Source: Megalobrama amblycephala (Eukaryota; Chordata; Actinopteri; Cypriniformes; Xenocyprididae). From it: 64,000 nt of DNA. The position numbers and the translations under genes are program-made. Location of the stretch: positions 18,677,797-18,741,796 of the forward strand of contig NC_063058.1 in NCBI RefSeq assembly GCF_018812025.1, in the 5' to 3' direction. Within the stretch, counting starts at the first letter, position 1, and each line of letters begins with the position of its first letter. The notes below the pieces were generated by a model that saw nothing but the letters and a program-made list of their open reading frames with translations, searched no databases and was not told where the DNA came from. Positions 26,601-39,800 of this stretch are shown piece after piece.

Positions 26601-29600
26601 CTATATTGTTTTGTAAATGCAGTTTGGGAAGTTTGAACAAAGAGCTCCGCTGTGTGGAAAATGAAATGAGTAACCTTTAGATGATAATTGTAGGAAATGA
26701 GCGTCCTTGATTTGAAGTGTATTGTTTAGCTTATTTTTTTCCACAAACCCTTTTTAAATGTTCTAATGACATACAAAAGTGCTTTTTGTTCCTTGTGAAG
26801 TTTGATTTATGTGGGTTTTTTTCAGTAATTTGGTTTATTCTGCTAAATGGACTCATATACTCCCTAATGAATCATAAGAACCTAGTGTATTTGTTTTTGT
26901 AGACTGCCTAATGGATGTTATAGGGCATTTTAGAAAGCTAATTTTTCTTCGTTCTTGTGAAAATTCAAAACACGAGACATTCGTGTGTGTGTAATCAGGT
27001 ATGGCTGTGTGGAGGAAGTGTGGAGGTCATGCCCTGTTCCAGAATAGCTCATATTGAGCGCGCCCACAAGCCCTACACTGAGGACCTGGCAACTCACGTA
27101 CGCAGGAACGCTCTGAGAGTGGCCGAGGTGTGGATGGACGAGTTCAAGAGCCACGTTTACATGGCCTGGAACGTTCCACAACAGGTACTAAACCTCTCAC
27201 TCGCTGTTTATATGAATAGTTGCAGCTTGCAGATTGAAATTTGGGATTTAGAATAAACTGGTCAAATAAATATGAAATAAATTAAGGCCCCGTTTACACT
27301 AGTTCTTTTTCGTTTTAAAAAGCATAACGTTTGCTACTGTTACGCCTGTCATTTACACTATTCCGGCATTTTCGACCCTCAAACACAGAGACTTAGACCC
27401 AGTTTTAGTTTGAAAACGCTGGGGTTGTGTTTCAGTGTAAACAGACCAAAATGGAGACTTTTGGCTTTTTTGTAATTTTTAGCAGCCATTGTGCAGTTAA
27501 ACTGCATTTTTCAATACTGCAGCTGCCTACATGCGCAAGAGACAACTGTTTACACTTGTACGCGCATGAACGGTCATGTGACATACGTTTTTGGCCGTCT
27601 AGTGTAAACGGAGACCATTTCTGAAATGCTGTGGAAACACCACTGTAAATGAGGATCGTTTGCATTTTAAAACACTGTTTTGGAGTGATTGGGGGTTAGG
27701 TGTCTTGCTCAAGGGCATCTCAGTCATTTCCTGCCGGTATTGAGAATCGAACCCGTAACCTTTTGGGCTACTAGTCTAACTCTCAATCCTTTAGACTAGA
27801 GGTGTAACGATTCACTCGTTTTCTCGATGCATTGATTACAAATCCTGACGATGAATATGCATCGATCTTGGAACATGTTTTTTGAATCGTGAATCGTTTA
27901 TGTCGGTCGATAATCGATGTAAAATGCAAAGAATTGGATTAATCGCGATTGTATAGTGATTCAGTGCTTTAAAATATATAAACATTAAATTACTACATGC
28001 GCGAATTGATGGAGACGTTGTGCACCATCATTCGCCCTCACAGCTCTCCTTCACAGACACGCGCGGCTGCACTTTACCGCCTTTTTCACTGGATTGCGCT
28101 CGCGCTCAGTCCGTACCATAGGGTCCGTAGCCCACGTTTGAGCTCTCCTCAGGACGGCCACTGCTGTTCACATGAACAGATGACAGTTCTCTATTAAGAC
28201 AGCAATAGTCCTGAGTCAAACTGCTCAAGCCATTGATAAAGCTGCCAAGTCATTGCTGTTGAAATAAAACGCTTTTATTGCGTGGAAAAGTCGGAAGTGG
28301 TTCATTGACATTACCTGAGCAGTTTCAAGGCGCGCATTTATTGCATGGACGGAGCAAACACATAATGTAAGTGTCTAAATGCATACGCACAGTTCAATGA
28401 ATGATAAATGAAATTAGGAATTTAATGTCATTAAACTGAATGTGCGAGGAAACTGTTGAAATAACTACAACATTAACAACACTGACATAAGAGCGCGCGG
28501 TTTATCAATCAGATGCGCGTTAAAGTTGCGTTCGTTACTATAGCAACAGTAGAAACCCTGCGCGTTTTCTTTCAGAATCACCATAAGGAAAATGTTCCAT
28601 ATAAAGAGAACAAAGATGGCTTTTATAACTATTCCGTGAAGAAAAGTTAGTTTAAGATTAGTTGGGAAAGTGCATGATAGTCTCTCCATGTAAGCATTAG
28701 TAATTTTAATGTACCTGGAACAGTTTAATAAGGTTGTGTAGCCTTTAACACGGTCCTCCACTATATTTAACATGAACTAGGCCTAAAAATACTTTTAAAG
28801 TCCTTTTAAAGTTTTGGCTTATATAAATTTCAAATGCCAATTTTTATAGGCTGTTAAAATAAAGTTATGTAGCATCATTGAGAACTAACATGAACTAACA
28901 TTAAGAATGGACAAAAGTTTTTTTTGTTTGTTTGTTTGTTTTTGCCCTTACTCTCTGACCTCCTGAAGGCCGCTGTGTAATTCACACCCTGACTAAGACA
29001 CGTTGAGGGAAGCATTTCAATATCCCTATAAATGCATATTAAAATGCAGAATCGAATCGAATTAATTGAATCGCATCGAATTTTAATGTGAATCGTCTCG
29101 AATCGAATCGTTCTGAATTTGCAAAAATCGTTCTTGAATCGAATCGAACACCTATGAATCGTGAATCGAATTGAATCGCTGTCTACCCAAAGATTCACAG
29201 CCCTACTTTAGACCACAACTGTCAACTCCTTCACAGTCATATTTCATATATTCTTTTCGCTCAAATTGTAATGCTGATCATTTGTAATAAAAAACAATAA
29301 ATAAAACACACAACTGTAAGTTTAGGGTCAGTATGATTTAAAAAAAAAAAAAAAAAGAAATCTCATGCTTACAAAGGCTGCATTAATAAAACTGAATTTT
29401 CGGCATCATTTCTCCAGTCTTTAGTGTTAGTGTAGAAACCGATATGCACTTTTTCAGGATTATTTGATGAATTCAAATTTCTCATGAATAGAATTTATTT
29501 TAAATACAAATCTTTTGTAACATTATAGTCTTTAGTGTCACTTTTATTAATTAAATGCATCCTTGATAATAATATTGTTAATTGATATTAATATTAATTA

Positions 29601-29649
29601 GTGCTTTCAAATCGAGTAAAGGTGATTAATTGTATCTAACATTAAGGTT

Positions 29650-29717
<68 letters not shown>

Positions 29718-32700
29718 GTATGTATGTATGTATGTGTGTGTATGTACTTTTATGTTAGATGCGATTAATCACAATTAATCGATTTGACAGCACTAGTATT
29801 TATTAAAAGTAAAAAATCTTCTGACCCCAAACTTGTGAATAGTAGTGTATAAATTATATTAGAAAAATGCAGGATAGAAGCATTTCCACTTGAAGTCTCC
29901 GATTTTTGGACACTACCGTATATTAATATGCTAAATTGCTTAGCAACAAAATGTTATTATCCATTTGACATTGTTTTTATCATATTTCAGTTGTCACTGT
30001 TTTATAAAAAGAAAAAGCTTACCATGGTTAAAGGGGATTATTTAGGCACTCTGCGTCATGTTGCTCCTAACAACACACACACACACACACACACACATTT
30101 TCTGTAACACACGGCCTTGAGTGGCTTATATCACTACATGAATGTGATGGAAGTTAAAGGATACATGCTGGTTTGTCATTTTGAGTTAAGATGTAATGGG
30201 TTGAGATGTAATGACCATGACTAATTAAAGCTACAGTAGCCGTAAAGGCTCTTTAATGACCTCTCACTTTTGAGCTGTACATGACACATTGACATGCAGC
30301 TGCATATAGAATCACTTCACTTGAAGTCAGTGTAAGTGTCTGAATCTGAAGGGCTGAGATAGATGTACAATGACACATAAGAGCTTTCATGTTCTAGCAG
30401 CCATTTGATTTTGAACTCTATGAATTAATTCTTGTATGTTTATAATTCTTGTGTTTGTGTGTGTGCAGGACTCAGGGATCGATATTGGTGATATCAGAGA
30501 AAGAAAAGCTCTCAGAGAGAGACTCCACTGTCAACCCTTCAGCTGGTTCCTGAAGAATATTTATTCTGAGATGAGAACCTACACAGACACCATCGCTTAT
30601 GGTGTAGTGAGTATCCACTTCTTGTCTAATAGCAGCCATCGCTACAAAATCTACAAATAGGTGCTATTTGTGTATTACACCCCTTACCTAATGAACAAAA
30701 GATGGCAAATGATAATGTGATAATATAGACATTTTTTCTAAACACATCAACAAAAAATACAATTTATTTTTTTTTTTCATTCTTTAGTATTTTAGAATGT
30801 ATTCATTTAATTTTATTTCCAGCTTCTCTTTGCTGTATTAGCAAAAATGCATATTTTGATTGGATGAATGGATGGATTCAATTATTGTCATCATAATTAT
30901 GGATGTATTATTATCATTATGGATGCATGATTATTATCAAGGATGCATTCAATTGATCAAAAGTGAGAGTAAAGACATTTATAGTGTTATAAAAGATATC
31001 AATTTCAAATAAATGCTGTGCTTTTAAACTTTTGTATTCATCAAAGTATCCTGGTAAAAACATATTAAACAGCACAACTGTTGATAATAATAAGAAATGT
31101 TTCTTGAGCAAATCAGCATATTAGAATGATTTCTGAAGGATCATGTGACACCGAAGACTGGAATAAAGACTGGAGCATAAGGGACGTTTTTCAAAAACAT
31201 TAAAAACTCTTATTGACCCCAAACTTTTTAATGGTATATACTATAGTAGCTTGTTTCCACCACTATATAAAAAATAAATAAGCTAATTGCGACTTTTTAT
31301 CTCACAATTCTGACTTTTCTTCTCAGAATTGCGTGATATAAAGTCGCAATTGTGTTATAAAGTCAGAATTGCAAAATATAAACTTGGAATTCTGACTTTT
31401 TTCTCAGAATTGCAAGTTCATATCTTGCAATTCTGACTTTATAACATGCAATTGCGAGTTATAAAGTCAGAATTGTTAGTTATGAAGTCAAAATTGTGAG
31501 ATATAAACTCACAATTGCAAGTTATAATGAGAATTTGCGAGATATAAACTAAAAATTGCAAGTTATAGTCAGAATTGTGTGATATAAACTCACAATTGTG
31601 TTATAAAGTCAGAATTGCAAGATATAAACTAAAAATTGCAAGTTATAGTCAGAATTGTGTGATATAAACACGCAATTGCGAGTTATAAAGTCAGAATTGT
31701 TATTTATGAAGCCAAAATTGTGAGATATAAACTCACAATTGCAAGTTATAATGAGAATTTGCGAGATATAAACTAAAAATTGCAAGTTATAGTCAGAATT
31801 TGCGAGATATAAACTAAAAATTGTGAGTTATAGTCAGAATTGTTAGTTATGAAGTCAGAATTGGGAGAAGTAAAATCACAATTGCAAATTATAGTGAGAA
31901 ATTGTGAGATATAAACTAAAAATTGCATGTTATAAAGTCAGAATTGCAAGAAATAAACTCACAATTGTGAGTTATAAAGTCAGAATTGCAAGATATAAAC
32001 TAAAAATTGCACATTATAGTCAGAATTGCGTGATATAAACACACAATTGCAAGTCAGAATTGAGTTATAAAGTCAGAATTGAGTTATAAAGTCAGAATTG
32101 CAAAATATAAACTTGGAATTCTGACTTTTTTCTCAGAATTGCAAGTTCATATCTCGCAATTCTGACTTTATAACATGCAATTGCGAGTTATAAAGTCAGA
32201 ATTGTTAGTTATGAAGTCAAAATTGTGAGATGTAAACTCACAATTGCAAGTTATAATGAGAATTTGCGAGATATAAACTAAAAATTGCAAGTTATAGTCA
32301 GAATTGTGTGATATAAACACGCAATTGCGAGTTATAAAGTCATAATTGTTATTTATGAAGCCAAAATTGTGAGATATAAACTCACAATTGCAAGTTATAA
32401 TGAGAATTTGCGAGATATAAACTAAAAATTGCAAGTTATAGTCAGAATTGTGTGATATAAACTCACAATTGTGTTATAAAGTCAGAATTGCAAGATATAA
32501 ACTAAAAATTGCAAGTTATAGTCAGAATTGCATGATATAAACATGCAATTGCGAGTTATAAAGTCAGAATTGTTATTTATGAAGTCAAAATTGTGAGATA
32601 TAAACTCACAATTGCAAGTTATAGTCAGAATTTGCGAGATATAAACTAAAAATTGTGAGTTATAGTCAGAATTGTTAGTTATGAAGTCAGAATTGTGAGA

Positions 32701-35700
32701 AGTAAAATCACAATTGCAAATTATAGTGAGAAATTGTGAGATATAAACTAAAAATTGCATGTTATAAAGTCAGAATTGCAAGAAATAAACTCACAATTGT
32801 GAGTTATAAAGTCAGAATTGCAAGATATAAACTAAAAATTGCACATTATAGTCAGAATTGCGTGATATAAACACACAATTGCAAGTCAGAATTGAGTTAT
32901 AAAGTCAGAATTGAGTTATAAAGTCAGAATTGCAAAATATAAACTTGGAATTCTGACTTTTTTCTCAGAATTGCAAGTTCATATCTCGCAATTCTGACTT
33001 TATAACATGCAATTGCGAGTTATAAAGTCAGAATTGTTAATTATGAAGTCAAAATTGTGAGATGTAAACTCACAATTGCAAGTTATAATGAGAATTTGCA
33101 AGATATAAACTAAAAATTGCAAGTTATAGTCAGAATTGTGTGATATAAACACGCAATTGCGAGTTATAAAGTCAGAATTGTTATTTATGAAGCCAAAATT
33201 GTGAGATATAAACTCACAATTGCAAGTTATAGTGAGAATTGCGTGATATAAACTCACAATTGTGAGTTATAAAGTCAGAATTGCAAGATATAAACTAAAA
33301 ATTGCACGTTATAGTCAGAATTGCGTGATATAAACACGCAATTGCGAGTAATAAAGTCAGAATTTGTTAGTTATGAAGTCAGAATTGTGAGATATAAACT
33401 CACAATTGCAAGTTATAGTGAGAATTTGCGAGATACAAACTAAAAATGGCAAGTTATAGTCAGAATTGTGTGATATAAACTCACAATTGTGAGTTATAAA
33501 GTCAGAATTGCAAGATATAGACTAAAAATTGCACGTTATAGTCAGAATTGCGTGATGTAAACACGCAATTGCGAGTTATAAAGTCACAATTGAGTTATAA
33601 AGTCAGAATTGCAAGATATAAACATGGAATTCTGACTTTTTTCTCAGAATTGTTTATATCTCGCAATTCTGACTTTATAACTCGCAATTCTAAGAACAAA
33701 AGTCAGAACTGTGAGATAAAAAAGTGGCAATTATCCTTTTTTTTATTCCGAGGTGGAAACATCATATATTTCCATAATATATTTTTATATTTTAGATGAC
33801 ACAAAGTGTTTAATTGTACGTCAGCCCTGGTACTGTCATACTGCCAGTTTCCCCCTTTTAAATTAACAAACTATTTCATAAATCAATAAACTTTGTCATC
33901 TTAAAATGTCAACACTATTACCATCATTTTTATTCATTTGTTCAAATACATAGGATATATAGATAGAAATATGAGCATTAAATTCATTCAGTCATTTCAC
34001 GAGGCTTGTAATGTCAAATTAAACTGTAAAACTCGATTACCGTTCTGAAGGCATAATTATATAACAACAGTCAAATTTATTAATTTCGCTTGACACAGCA
34101 CAATGCAGTTTATTAGCACATAGAGACATTACTACATCTGATAGATGACATTGTTTCTCATAATACTGAGTTATAGAAATGGCTTTTACTAAGTATTATT
34201 TTTCTTTCTCAGGGCCTGCCCGTTTCATTTATCACAATGCAAGGCCAACAGAGCGGTTTTCCTAATTGGCATTCTTTTGTGGAATAGCATAATTAACAGC
34301 TCCATTGTGAAGACAAAGGAAAGCTGAGCTTCAGGCCATTTTCACACACATTCGCCATTAGCAGACAGAGGAAGAAAGATGTTTTAGTGATCTTAATTCA
34401 TCTTCTCCTCTGTGGTTTTTGCAGTATGAGATGGGTCTGATGTGTTGGTCCATTTAGTGCATCTTTGTGTGTGTGTTTGCATGTAGCTGAGGAACAGCCT
34501 GAGGCCAGATCTGTGTGTGGATCAAGGTCCCGACTCCGACAACATTCCCATCCTGTACATCTGCCACGGCCTGACGCCTCAGGTTAGTGTTCAGTCCACT
34601 GCACCTTCTGGCTTTCATCCTTTTTCAGCCCTCTGAGTGTGTGTAATTCATTTATATATATAAGTGCTCATGTCCGATTCCATCATGTCTCCTGTTCTCT
34701 CTTTCCATGTTTCTCACTGTGTTTGCACAGTATGTGATGTGAAACATTTCTAAGGTCTTATTTTTGGCCTAGAGATCAAGAACAGGAGTTAACGGGTTAA
34801 ACGGGATCAGGAAATGTAATGTGTAGATTTCGACCTGGCTATATGTTTTCTTACTTTCTTACATTAATTCATTTATGTGAATCAGTTAAAACTGTCCATT
34901 CCAATGAATCGATTCACAACTTTGAATCAAAAAGATTCAGAACTCTGAAGCAAAATCTTTTTGTCAGCACACAAAAGTGTTAAAATTTTCAGTAACACTT
35001 TACAGTAAGGTTCCATTTGAACTAAAAATACTTCTAAAACATTTATTAATCTTAGTCATAAGGTGTACTTGTTAATATTATTTAATGGACCTGAGCTAAC
35101 GTAAAGTAATATTTTTCTTAATAAATACTGCAACAAATGCGTTATGAATGTTAGTTAATGCATTGACATTAACTAATGGAACTTAGAGTGTTACATATAA
35201 ATATTTAAAATGATTCTTCCTTCAGTTCATTTTGTGAAAAACTTTGAATCATTTGAACTAGATTTTTTTTTTTTTTTTTACAGTACTTTAGCTCTTGGAT
35301 TTAAAACTTTAAATCTGTTTGGCAACAACAGTTTGGGAAAAAAAATATTTAAAACCATTTCAGAGTGAATACATAAATATTGAGATATCAAAAGTCTGAA
35401 AAATATAAAGTTTGCATTTTTATAGCTGTATCATTCATTCTTTTTCCCATCTACTGTACAAAGGCTCTGCACACTTCAGTTGTTTAATTCATGGTGAAAA
35501 TGTGAGTTAAAAGACATTTTCCCCTCTGTGAAGATTTCTCTTTTATGAAGATTTGGCTTTCTCCTTGTATGCACTTGGCTTGTGCTTTCCCATCTTCCCG
35601 TCACAACTGATCTCAGTGTTTCACAGTGATAGAAAAAAAAAACATAAAACAGTCATTGTATTGCATAAAATCTCTTCATTATTTTGTGCTGATGCCCGAA

Positions 35701-36843
35701 ATATGAATTTTTGAGCAGTTGGGCTGCTTTAGACAATCCAGTCTTTTTTCACCTGAGTGTATTACACCACCAGGTTCTACAACAAATGATATCCTGCAAA
35801 AATACTGTAAAAATAGGGAGCTTTCTCCATAAAGCATCGACTCACCAGGGAATTTTGGATTTAGACAGATTCCAGGGCTATAGTCACTATAATGAATCTC
35901 AATAAAGAGCAATGACTTAGAACACAAGCCGGGAGGGTTGTTTCACCACCACAGGCATCATTTAGGTGAGGAGGAAATGTAGAATGTGTGTCAGAGATAT
36001 ATAAATGAGAGCGAGTGAGAGGGAGGGAGGGAGGGAAAGGAGAGAACAGCACTGTCAGCATGATTTTAACTACTTAGTTGGGTCTCTTACACCTGCTGAA
36101 TTCATATCTGTGTGTGCGTCCACCTTTCTTATTGGACACGACACAATGGTGCCAAGCAATGCAGTAATGTTTCTATTCTTGCTGATTCAAAACTTTCTAG
36201 AATCTGTTGAGGAAATCGAAATTACACCATTTCTAATTATAGGACATTTTAGAGGCCCCAGGGATATTATTGTATGATCTTATATATATCTTATATATAT
36301 TATCTATATATATATAAATGTGTGTAACAGTACATGTATTCATCCCGAACCGTAACGGTACGGACGTCATGGTTAGGTACATAGAGTCAGATGACGAATG
36401 CAGTCAGTCACAGGCAGTCCACACTCCACACTCCAGAAGGGGGCGCGTGTGGTAATGCAACGCTTTTTGCTAACCACCACAACAGGAAAAAGAGCAGAAG
36501 AAGAAGAGACAAACTATGCATCAACCCAAAACAAGAGTTCAGATGGCATGCAAGAGTTTGCTAGTAGCCTATAAGCTGAGTTTTGATAAATTTTTGTTAC
36601 GCACAAACTTCACGGAAAGGAAACTGGGATGGCAGAAAGCTACATCTGGTTTGTTTTCTTTATTTTACATAAGCAGAATGTTTTCATTTTATTGTGAGTG
36701 TACACAAATAAAGTTTTGAATGATGTCTTACTCTTATCTGTATGACCATAAATGGGTTTGGCAAGAGTGCATTCTGTTTAATGCTTAGACCAAACTCGTA
36801 TCGAACCCTGACCCCAAAACCGAGGTATGTACCAAAATGTGAC

Positions 36844-36894
<51 letters not shown>

Positions 36895-39800
36895 CAGTGG
36901 GTACGGAAAGTATTCAGACCCCCTTAAATTTTTCACTCTTTGTTATATTGCAGCCATTTGCTAAAATCATTTAAGTTCATTTTTTTCCTCATTAATGTAC
37001 ACACAGCACCCCATATTGACAGAAAAACACAGAATTGTTGACATTTTTGCTGATTTATTAAAAAAGAAAAACTGAAATATCACATGGTCCTAAGTATTCA
37101 GACCCTTTGCTGTGACACTCATATATTTAACTCAGGTGCTGTCCATTTCTTCTGATCATCCTTGAGATGGTTCTACACCTTCATTTGAGTCCAGCTGTGT
37201 TTAATTATACTGATTGGACTTGATTAGGAAAGCCACACACCTGTCTATATAAGACCTTACAGCTCACAGTGCATGTCAGAGCAAATGAGAATCATGAGGT
37301 CAAAGGAACTGCCTGAAGAGCTCAGAGACAGAATTGTGGCAAGGCACAGATCTGGCCAAGGTTACAAAAAAACTTCTGCTGCACTTAAGGTTCCTAAGAG
37401 CACAGTGGCCTCCATAATCCTTAAATGTAAGACGTTTGGGAACCCTTCCTAGAGCTGGCCGTCTGGCCAAACTGAGCTATCGGGGGAGAAGAGCCTTGGT
37501 GAGAGAGGTAAAGAAGAACCCAAAGATCACTGTGGTTGAGCTCCAGAGATGCAGTCGGGAGATGGGAGAAAGTTGTAGAAAGTCAACCATCAATGCAGCC
37601 CTCCACCAGTCGGGGCTTTATGGCAGAGTGGCCCGACGGAAGCCTCTCCTCAGTGCAAGACACATGAAAGCCTGCATGGAGTTTGCTAAAAAACACCCGA
37701 AGGACTCCAAGATGGTGAGAAATAAGATTCTCTGGTCTGATGAGACCAAGATAGAACTTTTTGGCCTTAATTCTAAACGGTATGTGTGGAGAAAACCAGG
37801 CACTGCTCATCACCTGTCCAATACAGTCCCAACAGTGAAGCATGGTGGTGGCAGCATCATGCTGTGGGGGTGTTTTTCAGCTGCAGGGACAGGACGACTG
37901 GTTGCAATCGAGGCAAAGATGAATGCGGCCAAGTACAGGGATATCATGGACGAAAACCTTCTCCAGAGTGCTCAGGACCTCAGACTGGGCCGAAAGTTTA
38001 CCTTCCAACAAGACAATGATCCTAAGCACACAGCTAAAATAACGAAGGAGTGGCTTCACAACAACTCCGTGACTGTTCTTGAATGGCCCAGCCAGAGCCC
38101 TGACTTAAACCCAATTGAGCATCTCTGGAGAGACCTAAAAATAGCTGTCCACCAACGTTTACTATCCAACCTGACAGAACTGGAGAGGATCTGCAAGGAG
38201 GAATGGCAGAGGATCCCCAAATCCAGGTGTTTAAAACTTGTTGCATCTTTCCCAAAAAGACTCATGGCTGTATTAGATCAAAAGGGTGCTTCTACTAAAT
38301 ACTGAGCAAAGGGTCTGAATACTTAGGACCATGTGATATTTCAGTTTTCTTTTTTAATAAATCGGCAAAAATGTCAACAATTCTGTGTTTTTCTGTCAAT
38401 ATGGGGTGCTGTGTATACATTAATGAGGAAAAAAATGAACTTAAATGATTTTAGCAAATGGCTGCAATATAACAAAGAGTGAAAAATTTAAGGAGGTCTG
38501 AATACTTTCCATACCTACTGTATATATATATATATATATATATAACTTCTTCACCAGCCAGAATATTTCTGCATGATTTACAGTGCATCTTCTGTCTATT
38601 TGCACACTTAAACTGATTTCAAGCATTCTGATAGGATGTGAGCAGTATGAGCATATCACCGTCTCTGTACTTGAGGTGCTGGATTTGTTTTTTCTTTAAT
38701 GGGCCGTTAGACAATACCTCAGCTAAGCGTATTAACACTGTGGCAGTTGCTCAGGGATTTGAGCATGTTGGAATTGGAGCATAGACATGCTTGCTCTTTC
38801 TTTTAGTGCGTTATCTCCCATTCATTCAGCAAAAGGAACATTGTTCCCATACAACAGCCATAAATCTCCAAAGCAGTGAAAAAGCAAGCTTTTCCTCAAG
38901 CAGAACAGTGCTAAATTAGTCCCTTGCAAGTTGATTCCTTATTTGTCATCTCTCATACATTATTCCCCATCCCATTTTAGCCCTCCATCCCTTCCCGTCA
39001 CAGTTCCAGTGCTCATCAAAGGATCCCCAAGGATATGCATTGTTTCCATTGTGAATGAATGATTAGTTGTTTTATGTGTCCGTGGAGATACACTTGCTGC
39101 CTGTTTAGCCTTTGTTTCCACAGATTTCAAGGTGCCTCACAAAAGTTTGAGCCATGTTGCACTGGCGCTATTCCAAAGTCAAACAACTTGAATTCATTTT
39201 ACTGTAGGCTCAGGTGTACTGCAGTATTCTGAGAAAAAAAAATTCTTGACACACAATTTGTCTCATCAGAACGCAGTGGTAACTCTCAAAACAAACCTAG
39301 AGATCGGAATTGATTTGGAGTTGAAGAGAAGAACAGAATGCCTAGTTTTGTATCTGATATTCCAGAACTGACAAGAAGTTTGGATTGCCAAAATCGCTCT
39401 AGATGGTATACAACCAATTTAATCTATGTTTTTGAGAAAAGTATGCATTTCTGTAATGCACTGCATTGGATATCTAATCAATAATGCTGTTACCACTTCT
39501 CAAAGCTCTGGCTTTTGAAGTGAAATATCAATCCATCCAGACCCTGAAGAAAAAATGTGGGCATATTGCATGAAATGAATTCTTTCTGAAAGTGCTTGTT
39601 TTTCAGTATGGCAAGGGATTAAAGTATCAGGGCTATTGATTTAGGACTCGCTCCAACAGAATGTGCATTAGTGATTCAAAGCAAATGTTGAATATCAGGA
39701 ACTTTGCTTTTCTGAGTTCTTTCCCCATTTGCCACATGCCATCAGTGTTCACATGATGTAAATGCGAATAAATGAATTTTGTGAATGTAATGTTTCTCTA

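Noticed and set aside
32168..33257. Minus-strand frames rich in [11 protein letters not shown]
   Set aside because: Shadows of the second satellite array.
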